Assembly (NCBI GenBank): GCA_001515945.1
Contig: LOER01000004.1
Location: 84,256 to 148,255, forward strand
From: Desulfitibacter sp. BRH_c19
GTDB taxonomy: Bacteria; Bacillota; DSM-16504; Desulfitibacterales; Desulfitibacteraceae
Direction: 5' to 3'
DNA length: 64,000 bases
This document shows, one piece after another, positions 38,699 to 47,013 of this stretch. The translations under genes were made by a program, and so were the position numbers. Positions within the stretch are counted from its first letter, which is position 1; every line of letters begins with the position of its first letter. The notes beneath the pieces were generated by a model that saw only the letters and a list, made by a program, of their open reading frames with translations, did no database searches and was not told the origin of the DNA.

Positions 38699-39017
38699 AA
38701 TTCCTCCATTTCGGTCTTCTATTAAGCATACTTTAGTATGGGTATTTTTGGCTAAAATTATTACATTTCTCAATAATAAGTTACCAAATGAATAACATGA
38801 GCATGAGATGTTATAGGTAACTAACAGGAAAATATTAGTTCAGCATTATGGTTTACAGTAGAGGCTTAATATGTTAGCCTAATACTGCACGATTTCTAAT
38901 CAAGAAGGTTACTTGCTTAAGTGAATATAAATATATTAGTATCCTAACTATGAAATCTAGTACTAGACAAGATTCAATAGCAGAAAAGCAAAATAAACTA
39001 ATATCAACTGGGGGTAG
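38699..39017. other. gene-free stretch, nothing recognised
   Basis: Divergent upstream region of the membrane protein gene (minus) and the lipoprotein gene (plus). It is AT-rich. I see no hairpin with T-run, no riboswitch motif and no clear sigma-A promoter pair. Confidence 0.4.
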
Positions 39018-39740
39018 ATTAAAATTAAATCCAATAAAATCTTTAGAATCCTAAAAGTGCTACTTATTCTAGTAGTTTTATTAGTTGTAGTAACAGGATG
39101 TAATGAACAGGGAACAAATGAAACTGAACAAAAAAATCATGTAGCTATTGTCAATGGTGAAAGCATTCTTGAGGATTCTTATGAGATACAACTATCAGAG
39201 TTGAAGGAAATGGTTCAAATGCAATACGGGATAGATGTGGAAGAAGATGAAGAGTTATTAGCTGAGTTGCAGAATCAAGCACTTGAAACTTTGATCAATA
39301 AAACTCTTGTTTTACAAGAAAGCGAGAGTAGAGGTATTGAAGTATCTCAATCTGAGGTAGATGAAAGTATAGATCAAATAAAATCACAATTTGAAGATGA
39401 TGCTAAATTTGAAGAAGCACTAGCTGCAGAAGGCCTGGAAATAGAAGAATTAGCTGACCGGATAAAGGAAGATATGATAATGGAAGCTCTAGTTGCTGAA
39501 GTAGCTCCAAGCACCACTATCTCTGAAGATGAAATTTCTGATGAAGAAATTGAAGGTTTTTATGAACAACAAATGCAAATGGCAGAAGCACAAGGGATTG
39601 AAATTCCTTCCTTAGAAGAAGCAGAAGCGCAAATTGTAGCCGCTATTATACAGCAGAAGGAACAAGCAGAGCAACAGCAGGTTACACAAGAATTTATAGC
39701 AGGGTTAAGAGAGAAAAGTGAAATTGAGGTATTACTTTAA
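39018..39740 (+). CDS. SurA/PrsA-type lipoprotein chaperone, apparent ATT start
   Basis: The mature part (about 190 aa: VAIVNGESILEDSYEIQL, LINKTLVLQES, SQSEVDESI) is like the N-terminal SurA/PrsA chaperone domain; the PPIase domain is missing. The lipobox is VVTGC. No ATG exists in frame before it. From a GTG at 39057 the signal peptide would lack a basic n-region. From ATT at 39018, after GGGGGTAG, it becomes MKIKSNKIFRILKVLLILVV, a normal signal. I choose ATT; the start codon is inferred. Confidence 0.7.
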   Translation: MKIKSNKIFRILKVLLILVVLLVVVTGCNEQGTNETEQKNHVAIVNGESILEDSYEIQLSELKEMVQMQYGIDVEEDEELLAELQNQALETLINKTLVLQESESRGIEVSQSEVDESIDQIKSQFEDDAKFEEALAAEGLEIEELADRIKEDMIMEALVAEVAPSTTISEDEISDEEIEGFYEQQMQMAEAQGIEIPSLEEAEAQIVAAIIQQKEQAEQQQVTQEFIAGLREKSEIEVLL

Positions 39741-39803
39741 AAATCACTATACAGTATTAATTTTTAGACGAAGATCATAGCTTTTAATTAAATAATAAAG
39801 TAG

Positions 39804-39847
39804 CCACAGCGTCTCTTTGCATTATTTGTTGAAACGCTGTGGTTTTT
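39804..39847 (+). terminator. terminator after the lipoprotein gene
   Basis: CCACAGCGT (39804-39812) and ACGCTGTGG (39834-39842) form a 9-bp stem followed by TTTTT. It lies 63 nt after the stop. Confidence 0.85.
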
Positions 39848-40012
39848 CATGTTGAGAACTATTACTTATTTCAGAATGAGGTTGATTCACACCGGTCAAC
39901 TCTTAAGTTGCTTTATAGTTGGATATGAATAAATGTTACTATCATCTTGTTCTCGTGTTAGAATATAGGTGTATTAGATACTGTATGTAATTATCTGAAA
40001 AGGAGTTGCGGA

Positions 40013-41491
40013 ATGCTGAATCCATCTAGAAATACTAGGCATGAAATTTCTTGGTCAAAAAAGCGAATTATTTTTTGTGTAGTAGGTTTAATAATTATGC
40101 TGATTATTATAAATTCAATGTATGGATATTTAAAAGCCTCACCTGAAGGAGTATCGTTTGAAGGGGAGCTACGCAGGGGACAAGTTGAGTTTCTATTCGA
40201 TTTAACATACCAAAGAGATGGCGATACTGTTATGGAACAAGTAATATTTGAACGTATACTTGCTATGATTGATGATTCCGAGGACTTCATTATTCTAGAT
40301 ATGTTCCTGTTCAATGACGAATATGAACGTACAGTTAAATATCCAGCTGTCTCAGGTTATTTAGCAGATTCTTTAATACGAAAAAAGCAGCAAGACCCTA
40401 CTATTGAAATTATTGTGATAACTGATCGAATTAATACTTTCTATGGATCTTATTCTCCTGAGCATTTAATTCACTTAGAACAAGAAGGCATCCAATTAGT
40501 TTATACTGACATGACAATTATGCGGGATTCAAATCCAAGCTACTCAGGTTTATGGCGAACCATGATCCAATGGTTTGGTACATCCGAGAATGGCTGGCTC
40601 CCTAATCCATTTAGTCCCGATTCACCTGTTGTTACAATACGCTCCTATCTTGAACTAATGAATTTTAAAGCTAACCATCGAAAAGTGGTAATTACCGAAA
40701 AAGAAGCACTTGTTACTTCTGAAAATCCACATGATGCAAGTGCGTACCACTCAAATATTGCTTTTGTAGTAAAAGGAGAAGTGGTAAATGATTTAATTGA
40801 GACAGAAAGAGCAGTTGCTGATATATCTGGTGCTAATACTGATCTCTTTGAAGCATTATCCATAAAAGATGCTGCTTTGGAGCAACTACCAGATGACTCT
40901 GGTTATAGTGTTCAGGTATTAACAGAAGGAAAAATAAAGCAACATTTACTAAAAGATATAAGAGAAACTGAAGCAACAAATAAAATAAACATTGGTGCAT
41001 TCTACCTTTCGGATCGTGATGTTGTCAAAGAACTAATCAAAGCCTCGGAACGCAAGGTGGAGATTAAAATAATCCTGGATGCAAATAAGGATGCTTTTGG
41101 AAGAGAAAAGAATGGTATTCCAAACAGGCCCGTTGCCCATGAATTAAAGAAGAATACAAACAATGCAATCAAGATTAAGTGGTATAACACAAATGGTGAA
41201 CAGTATCATACAAAGTTAGTGATGATTGAAAAAAATACGGAGACAATTTTATTAGGTGGCTCTGCCAATCTAACCAAAAGAAATATTGCTGACTTTAATT
41301 TAGAAACTAATATTAAGGTGATTGGAAGCCCTGATTCTGAAATAATGCAGCAAGCTAGTAATTATTTTCAAAGACTTTGGTCAAATGAAGATGGAATATA
41401 TACTCTTGATTATAATGTTTATGAAGACGACTCCATATTCAACCAGTTTTTATATAGATTTCAAGAGTGGAGTGGTATTTCTACCTTTTAA
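40013..41491 (+). CDS. phospholipase D-like membrane protein with HxKxxxxE motifs
   Basis: 492 aa. An N-terminal helix (about 20-38) anchors the protein. Two PLD-type half-sites follow. The first is His222-x-Lys224-x4-Glu229 (HRKVVITE) and the second His399-x-Lys401-x4-Glu406 (HTKLVMIE), each followed by the usual small-residue Asn segment (SENPHD; GGSANLT). The canonical HKD Asp is Glu in both. FIILDMFLFNDEY is typical of cardiolipin-synthase-like members. It may be a phospholipid synthase or phospholipase of the envelope. Confidence 0.8.
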   Translation: MLNPSRNTRHEISWSKKRIIFCVVGLIIMLIIINSMYGYLKASPEGVSFEGELRRGQVEFLFDLTYQRDGDTVMEQVIFERILAMIDDSEDFIILDMFLFNDEYERTVKYPAVSGYLADSLIRKKQQDPTIEIIVITDRINTFYGSYSPEHLIHLEQEGIQLVYTDMTIMRDSNPSYSGLWRTMIQWFGTSENGWLPNPFSPDSPVVTIRSYLELMNFKANHRKVVITEKEALVTSENPHDASAYHSNIAFVVKGEVVNDLIETERAVADISGANTDLFEALSIKDAALEQLPDDSGYSVQVLTEGKIKQHLLKDIRETEATNKINIGAFYLSDRDVVKELIKASERKVEIKIILDANKDAFGREKNGIPNRPVAHELKKNTNNAIKIKWYNTNGEQYHTKLVMIEKNTETILLGGSANLTKRNIADFNLETNIKVIGSPDSEIMQQASNYFQRLWSNEDGIYTLDYNVYEDDSIFNQFLYRFQEWSGISTF

Positions 41492-41523
41492 AGCACAGAT
41501 TTTTTGTTAGGAGGTGAAGTATT

Positions 41524-42471
41524 ATGGAATATAAAGTGCTTGGTAATACTGGAATTAAGGTTTCTGAATTGTGTTTTGGTGCTCTGACTATTGGGCCTCT
41601 TCAATCTAATTTGTCAATTGAGGATGGCGGCAGTTTAATACTAAAATCATTGGAAAGAGGTATAAATTTCATAGATACTGCAGAACAATACCAAACTTAT
41701 GAGTATATTAGGTATGCTTTTGATCGCTATAATGGACTCCCTGTAATTGCAATCAAATCCCTAGCAAAAGACTATTCAGGGATGAAGAATTCCATAGAGA
41801 AGTCTTTACAAGCCTTAAACAGAGAGTATATTGATATTTTTAAGTTACATGCAGCACGTGCTTCTTTGGATGTTTTTGAAGAAAGAAGCGAGGCACTAGA
41901 ATGCCTTATTGACTACAAGAAAAAGGGTTATATAAGAGCGATAGGCATATCTACCCATAATGTTAAAGTGGTTAAAAAGGCATCTGAAATAAAAGAGATA
42001 GATGTAGTTTTTCCTTTGATAAATAAAACTGGCAGAGGAATACTTGATGGGACTAAAGAAGACATGTTAAGAGCCATTGAAAAAGCACATAACAATGGAA
42101 AAGGAACTTATGCTATGAAGGTTTTAGTAGGAGGATACTTAATTGGAGATTTAATAGATGCTATAGCATATGTTCGTGGCATTAGGAGTATTGACTCAAT
42201 AGCCATTGGTATGGTTTCGGAAAAAGAACTAGAATTGAATTTAAAAGTGTTTAATAATGAAGTGATTGAAGAAAGTATGTTGCCAAACATGAGCACAAAA
42301 AAATTACTCATAACGGAGTTTTTTTGCAAGAAATGCGGTGCTTGTCTAAAAGTGTGTCCTAACAATGCATTAACATTAGGTGAGCACTCAGTTGAGGTGA
42401 ACCACACAAAATGCCTATTATGTGGTTACTGTCTTCCAGAATGCTCAGAACTTGCCATAAGAATTATATGA
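41524..42471 (+). CDS. aldo/keto reductase with C-terminal 2[4Fe-4S] ferredoxin domain
   Basis: 315 aa. Residues 1-255 are an aldo/keto reductase barrel (MEYKVLGNTGIKVSELCFG; FIDTAEQY with the catalytic Asp-x4-Tyr region; HAARASLDVFEE). Residues about 262-315 hold two cluster motifs (CKKCGACLKVCP; CLLCGYCLPEC). Such fusions occur in anaerobes and presumably pass electrons from ferredoxin. GGAGGTG before the ATG; a terminator follows. Confidence 0.88.
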   Translation: MEYKVLGNTGIKVSELCFGALTIGPLQSNLSIEDGGSLILKSLERGINFIDTAEQYQTYEYIRYAFDRYNGLPVIAIKSLAKDYSGMKNSIEKSLQALNREYIDIFKLHAARASLDVFEERSEALECLIDYKKKGYIRAIGISTHNVKVVKKASEIKEIDVVFPLINKTGRGILDGTKEDMLRAIEKAHNNGKGTYAMKVLVGGYLIGDLIDAIAYVRGIRSIDSIAIGMVSEKELELNLKVFNNEVIEESMLPNMSTKKLLITEFFCKKCGACLKVCPNNALTLGEHSVEVNHTKCLLCGYCLPECSELAIRII

Positions 42472-42510
42472 CGCAGATTCCTTGCTTGAAACATATGAAA
42501 GTTTAGTAAT

Positions 42511-42545
42511 GAAAAAGGCCTCTCATTAAGAGAAGCCTTTTTACG
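42511..42545. terminator. bidirectional terminator between the aldo/keto reductase gene and panB
   Basis: AAAAAGGCCTCTC and GAGAAGCCTTTTT form a near-perfect hairpin with A-run on one side and T-run on the other, between convergent genes. It can serve both. Confidence 0.85.
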
Positions 42546-42553
42546 ATAATAGC

Positions 42554-43402
42554 TTACTTATATTCTTTAAAGAGTTTTTCAAATTCTTCAATTGGATCAA
42601 TTATGTGATATACATAGTCATCAGTTGGGAATATACCTTCTTTTACATCTTTAATATATTCTTTATATGCATTTGTTTCAACTTCAGCAACATTAGCATA
42701 TTTTTTAACAAACTTAGGAGTAAAAGCTTGGAATTTACCAACCATGTCAGCACTAATTAAAAGTTGACCATCGCATGGGCCTGCACCTATTGAATATACT
42801 GGTATTGTTAGTTTTTCTGCTAAGAAAGCTGTTACTTCAGGTGGAACCGCTTCTACTAGTACTGCGAATGCACCTGCTTCTTGAACAGCTAAGGCATCTT
42901 CAATTAAGGCTCTAGCATTTTCGATTTTTCTTCCCTGTGCTTTATGACCACCTAGTTGACCTGAACTTTGTGGTGTTAGACCAATATGGCCTATTACAAG
43001 CATTCCAGCATCTGTTATTGCTCTAATTCTACTAGCTATTCTAACTCCACCCTCAAGTTTAATACAATCGACATCTGCTTCCTTGTGAAAACGACCTGCA
43101 TTATAAACTGCTTCTGCATCAGTAGTTTGATAAGACATAAATGGCATGTCACCAATTATCCAAGTATTAGGTGCACCTCTTCTTACTGCTTGAGAATGAG
43201 AGATGCAATCTTCCATGGTTACGGGAATTGTGCTCTTGTAACCTAGCACAACCATTCCAAGGGAATCACCTACTAAAAGCATATCCATACCAGCTTGTTC
43301 AGCAAAAGATGCGGTTGGGAAATCATATGCAGTAATCCATGCAACCTGTTCTTTGTTCTTTTTCATGTTGATTAAATCAATAACACTTTTCTTTTTAGCC
43401 AT
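42554..43402 (-). CDS. panB: 3-methyl-2-oxobutanoate hydroxymethyltransferase PanB
   Basis: 282-aa PanB: VAWITAYDFPTASFAEQAG, LLVGDSLGMVVLG, KLEGG, GHIGLTPQS and the conserved Glu in VEAVPPEV. It adds a hydroxymethyl group to 2-ketoisovalerate, an intermediate of the valine route encoded upstream, towards pantothenate. The ATG at 43402 has AAGGAGTG before it. panC and panD are not adjacent. Confidence 0.95.
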   Translation of the reverse strand: MAKKKSVIDLINMKKNKEQVAWITAYDFPTASFAEQAGMDMLLVGDSLGMVVLGYKSTIPVTMEDCISHSQAVRRGAPNTWIIGDMPFMSYQTTDAEAVYNAGRFHKEADVDCIKLEGGVRIASRIRAITDAGMLVIGHIGLTPQSSGQLGGHKAQGRKIENARALIEDALAVQEAGAFAVLVEAVPPEVTAFLAEKLTIPVYSIGAGPCDGQLLISADMVGKFQAFTPKFVKKYANVAEVETNAYKEYIKDVKEGIFPTDDYVYHIIDPIEEFEKLFKEYK

Positions 43403-43797
43403 TTGTAACACTCCTTAATTATTTTATTAATAAACTATTTTGTAATAAATACTTGGTTTTACGTGCGCTATGTAAACATCATGTTTACTATATATAAATA
43501 TACTTCTGCGTTTGTTTCAAAATTCCTTCATTAAAACAAAATTTTTCACAATCTAATCTCATAAATTCTATATTCTAGTTTAAATAGATTTTACACTTAA
43601 CGGTTTTATTTTTCCATTTTTTTATTTTTCCCTTTTTTGGAGAATTCTATTGAAAACACAAAGGAAATACAATAAAATAATATATAAAACCCTGTTTGTT
43701 ATGATTATTTCTGAAACAACATTAGACGACCGATAGCTCTATTTGAGGTATATTAAATAAAATAGTCTATTTTTTGGGGAGGTATTTAAATAGATAT

Positions 43798-43893
43798 TCT
43801 CCTTGATCTGTATGGGACTGGGTTTTAATGTCCAAGGAGATGTTAAGCACACACCGACTTTGTTAGTAAAAAGGTGTATGCTTCTTTTATTTT
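43798..43893 (+). ncRNA. structured 5' leader of the MpsC-like gene, class unknown
   Basis: Two hairpins lie in tandem. The first has an 8-bp outer stem (TCTCCTTG 43798-43805 with CAAGGAGA 43833-43840) enclosing a GGGAC/GTCC inner stem. The second (AAGCACACACC 43845-43855 with GGTGTATGCTT 43873-43883) is followed by CTTTTATTTT, like an intrinsic terminator. The layout aptamer-terminator-gene suggests a riboswitch or attenuator. I compared it by eye with the fluoride, c-di-GMP-I, THF and lysine forms and saw no match. The rest of 43403-43797 shows nothing I can support. Confidence 0.5.
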
Positions 43894-43943
43894 AAGCAGT
43901 TATGTTGCAATTGCTTAAGATAGGGATGGAGGGAATAAACAAT

Positions 43944-44477
43944 ATGAAATGCAAATACTGTAGTAATGAAGCTGTCATGCCTAGTGATAGCGAGAATCAA
44001 AATCCTAATATTTGTAACGAATGTTATAAAAAAGATAAAACTATAAATAAGAAGCAAGTAGAAGTCGCAAAAAGGGTGGTCGATAAGAAAGACCGTGGGG
44101 GAATCAATATGGACGACAAATCAAAGACTTTTATGGAAAAAGAGTTAACTAAGAGACTTATTCGTTGCCATAAACAACTAATTGGAAAAGGGCCTGCAGG
44201 GGCTAGTGTGAAAGTCTATGATAATATTATTACAGTTTATTGTTGTGATATTTTAACTAGTTTTGAAAAAACCCTACAAAAAACCTCGGGTGGCGATCAA
44301 AGAATTATAGATTCGAGAACTAGCATACGTGAGTGTTGGGAGCCTCAGTTTGTAGCAGATATGGAAAAGGAATATTCATTACGGGTATTAGATATCAGCG
44401 TAAGTATTAATGTTAATGAGAACTGCCTGTTTGGAGCAATTCTAGTTGAAAGAATAAAGGAAAGTGAAAACAATTAA
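43944..44477 (+). CDS. DUF2294 (MpsC-like) protein with N-terminal zinc finger
   Basis: 177 aa. Residues 1-35 hold CKYCSNEA and CNECYKK, a short zinc-binding module. About 65-177 is a DUF2294 domain (MEKELTKRLIRCHKQLIGKGP, VYCCDILTSFEKTL, ISVSINVNENCLFGAILVE). DUF2294 has been linked to the Na-translocating Mps system, MpsC. The ATG at 43944 has GGAGGG before it. No mpsA or mpsB genes are next to it, so the role here is open. Confidence 0.8.
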   Translation: MKCKYCSNEAVMPSDSENQNPNICNECYKKDKTINKKQVEVAKRVVDKKDRGGINMDDKSKTFMEKELTKRLIRCHKQLIGKGPAGASVKVYDNIITVYCCDILTSFEKTLQKTSGGDQRIIDSRTSIRECWEPQFVADMEKEYSLRVLDISVSINVNENCLFGAILVERIKESENN

Positions 44478-44495
44478 TTGATAGCAGGAAAGTTC

Positions 44496-44536
44496 AAAAG
44501 ACTGTCGACATGGGGAAAATGTCGATAGTCTTTTTT
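44496..44536 (+). terminator. terminator after the MpsC-like gene
   Basis: AAAAGACTGTCGACAT and ATGTCGATAGTCTTTT form a 16-bp stem with one mismatch and a 7-nt loop (GGGGAAA), ending in T-run. Confidence 0.9.
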
Positions 44537-44546
44537 AGTATGTCCA

Positions 44547-45077
44547 CTATTTATTTTCATATCCATCCCAACTTACTATCTCTTCAAGCTTTTTTCTCTT
44601 TGTGTCGTGCCTATTAACATCAGTTTGGTCATCAGGGTAGCCAAGGGGTAAAAGTACAATTGGCTCAATGTCATCTGGCAAACCTAAAACCTGTCTGCAT
44701 TTTGCAGCATCAAAGGCACAAACCCAACATGTACCTAGCCCATTATCTACTGCTGATAGAGTCATGTGATCTACAGCTATAGCAATATCAATGTCACAAT
44801 GGTCCTTCCCGTCAGTTCGATGCCAGGAAGTTTTGTGATTACCACATACTACAATAATTACAGGTGCTTGCTGAAACCAACTTTTCTTATATGTTTCAAA
44901 GATCTTTTGTCGTATTACCTCATCCTGTAGCACTATAAAATGACAGGGCTGAAGATTAACTGCAGAAGGGGCAACTCTCCCAGCTTCAAGTACTTGAAGT
45001 AGTTTTTCTTTTTCAACAGGAACATCTTTGTACTTACGTACTGAATATCTACTTTTAGCTAGATCTAAAAAAGTCAT
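44547..45077 (-). CDS. nitroreductase-family flavoprotein
   Basis: 176-aa FMN-dependent nitroreductase: FLDLAKSRYSVRKYKDVPV, GRVAPSAVNLQPCHFIVLQD and DNGLGTCWVCAFD are family landmarks. The ATG at 45077 follows GAGGAGGG and is preferred over an earlier in-frame ATG lacking a site. It reduces nitro compounds or quinone-like substrates with NAD(P)H; the true substrate is unknown. Confidence 0.88.
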   Translation of the reverse strand: MTFLDLAKSRYSVRKYKDVPVEKEKLLQVLEAGRVAPSAVNLQPCHFIVLQDEVIRQKIFETYKKSWFQQAPVIIVVCGNHKTSWHRTDGKDHCDIDIAIAVDHMTLSAVDNGLGTCWVCAFDAAKCRQVLGLPDDIEPIVLLPLGYPDDQTDVNRHDTKRKKLEEIVSWDGYENK

Positions 45078-45178
45078 ATTTACCCTCCTCTCATATTTTT
45101 TACTATACAACTTATTATAACCTTTCTGCCTCTTCTTCAACAATACTGTGTATTCCTCATTTAAATCAATAATAGAGC

Positions 45179-45217
45179 GAAGAGGAATCCTGGATTAGTA
45201 CCTGAGGTTTCCTCTTC
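45179..45217. repeat. inverted repeat in the nitroreductase/padR intergenic region
   Basis: GAAGAGGAA (45179-45187) and TTCCTCTTC (45209-45217) are perfect inverted arms with a 21-nt spacer. There is no T-run on either strand. It could be an operator or structured leader for the nitroreductase gene. Confidence 0.45.
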
Positions 45218-45240
45218 CTGATAAGATGTGGATGTTTAAC

Positions 45241-45297
45241 TTGACAGATTATATTTTATACAATATATTGAGTGTAGATATATCGAGTATTGATATA
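45241..45297 (+). promoter_or_regulatory. padR promoter with overlapping 15-nt direct repeat operator
   Basis: TTGACA (45241-45246) and TATATT (45264-45269) with a 17-nt spacer. Over and after the -10 box lie two 15-nt near repeats, ATATATTGAGTGTAG (45263-45277) and ATATATCGAGTATTG (45278-45292), then ATATA. This fits autoregulation by the PadR protein encoded just downstream. Confidence 0.55.
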
Positions 45298-45311
45298 AAG
45301 AGGGTGAATTT

Positions 45312-45635
45312 ATGGCAAGAGAACAGTTGCAAAACCTTACCGAACCTATGTATTACATATTGCTGACCCTAACTACTCCGCGGCACGGTTATGACATTAT
45401 GCAGACAGTAAGTGATTTAACAAATAGTCGAGTTAAGGTAGGCGCTGGTACGCTCTATTCATTGTTGTCACGATTTGAAAAGGAAAAGGTAATACTTCAG
45501 GTGTCAGATGATGGAAGACGTAAAACATACACCATTACTGATAAAGGCAGAGAAATTTTGGGAAGTGAATACACAAGATTGCAAATACTTGTAACGCATG
45601 GCAGAACATTTTTGGAGGCAGATGGCGATGAATAA
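45312..45635 (+). CDS. PadR-family transcriptional regulator
   Basis: 107-aa winged-helix protein of the short PadR type: MYYILLTLTTPRHGYDIMQTV, then VGAGTLYSLLSRFEKEKVI and GRRKTYTITDKGREIL. It usually represses itself and the gene beside it until a ligand binds. It overlaps the DUF2812 gene by 8 nt, a common pairing. Confidence 0.92.
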   Translation: MAREQLQNLTEPMYYILLTLTTPRHGYDIMQTVSDLTNSRVKVGAGTLYSLLSRFEKEKVILQVSDDGRRKTYTITDKGREILGSEYTRLQILVTHGRTFLEADGDE

Positions 45636-46953
45636 AACGAAAAAAACAACTGTATTTATGTTTTCTATACTTGATTATAAAGCAATGGAAGAATACTTCG
45701 AAGAAATGGCAGCACAAGGATGGATGCTAGAAAAGATAAGTGCTGTGACCGCTAAATTCAAAAAAATTAATCCAAAAAAAATCAAATTTGCAGTAGATAT
45801 TTTTCCATATATGACTGCTTTTGATTCGCCCAATAATAGAGATGCAAGAGATTATCGGGAGCTCTGTGAGGCGTCTGGATGGCATTTCGTTACATCTGCA
45901 AACAAGTTTCAAATATTTTATGCAAATTCAGATGAAAACCCTACACCAATTCAGACAGACAGCATTGTGGAAGAAAAGATTATCCGTAAAAGTGTCTTTA
46001 ATACCGAATTACTTATATTTCTGCTCTGTCTACCAGCGCTACTATTAGGGTTCGGCTCGCTTATTCCTTTTGATTATAGCAAGCTTTTTACAAATATCAG
46101 CATAGTCTCAACAATATATTTTCCTATCTTAATAATACCAGTTGCAATATATACTGGATATTACCTATTTTGGTTTTGGAAAGCTAGAAGAAATATAAAA
46201 AAGGGGCTACCTTTGCCACGAACATCCATTAGAGCTGCTCGCTTAAGAGGAACAATTCTTCTTAGCGTAGGTGTACTTCTTATTATACTTATGTTTATTG
46301 CAGTAATAGCTGATATAATTGGAGGATATACGTTTGCCTTATACGCTTTTCTCTTGCCCATACCGGGTATCGCAATAGGAATCTGGTATAAAAAAATAGT
46401 CAGTACAAAAGAGCGTAGCAGAGGAAAAAACATTGCGATATTTGCAGTAGCTATATTTTGTATTTGGATAGTTTTTACCGTTTTTACCTTTGGGCTTATT
46501 TCTTCCCGAGGTATGTTTGACACCATTACAGGCGCCCGAAATGAGCTTACAAGTGGGTATATTGCGCTAGAATTAGCTGACTTTGGGATTGAAAAAGCCC
46601 CTTACGCGAGAAATTTCAGAAAAACATCAAGCCTTGTTGTGCCAATAAAGCTTGATTATTATGAGGCATCAAGTGACGGTGTGATTCGGACCAACTATAT
46701 CAGGGCAATAAATGAAAAAGTTGCCGTTTATATTTTTGATGGAATGTTAAAGCGTGAAGGTTCGTTGATATACCGTTCAGTAAGTGAAGCACCAGCGGAG
46801 TCTTGGAATGCTGATAAAGCGTATTATTTAAAAGATAATAGGACCATGATATTGCTATTAAAAGATGAGGTAGTTATTCAGTTGGACGGCAAGTTTGATT
46901 TCTCACAACCTGAAATTATAAATGTTAGTAAGGATAAATTAAAATTAAAATGA
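45628..46953 (+). CDS. DUF2812 membrane protein
   Basis: 441 aa. The N-terminal part (YKAMEEYFEEMAAQGWMLEK, then ASGWHFVTSANKFQIFY) is DUF2812; the middle holds about five membrane helices (residues about 125-295), and a soluble C-terminal domain follows. PadR/DUF2812 pairs are frequent in Firmicutes and are thought to answer envelope or toxin stress. ATG starts at 45622 and 45628 are both possible; the latter has better spacing from GGAGG. Confidence 0.85.
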   Translation: MNKTKKTTVFMFSILDYKAMEEYFEEMAAQGWMLEKISAVTAKFKKINPKKIKFAVDIFPYMTAFDSPNNRDARDYRELCEASGWHFVTSANKFQIFYANSDENPTPIQTDSIVEEKIIRKSVFNTELLIFLLCLPALLLGFGSLIPFDYSKLFTNISIVSTIYFPILIIPVAIYTGYYLFWFWKARRNIKKGLPLPRTSIRAARLRGTILLSVGVLLIILMFIAVIADIIGGYTFALYAFLLPIPGIAIGIWYKKIVSTKERSRGKNIAIFAVAIFCIWIVFTVFTFGLISSRGMFDTITGARNELTSGYIALELADFGIEKAPYARNFRKTSSLVVPIKLDYYEASSDGVIRTNYIRAINEKVAVYIFDGMLKREGSLIYRSVSEAPAESWNADKAYYLKDNRTMILLLKDEVVIQLDGKFDFSQPEIINVSKDKLKLK

Positions 46954-46966
46954 CTAGAGAAAGTAT

Positions 46967-47002
46967 AGATAAGCCGCAAGAAATTTTTCCTGCGGCTTAT
47001 CT
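46967..47002. terminator. hairpin between convergent DUF2812 and fdhA genes
   Basis: AGATAAGCCGCA (46967-46978) and TGCGGCTTATCT (46991-47002) form a 12-bp perfect stem with a 12-nt loop between the two stop codons. There is no strong T-run on either strand, so termination is inferred from place and stability. Confidence 0.6.
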
Positions 47003-47013
47003 AGCTGGATTTT

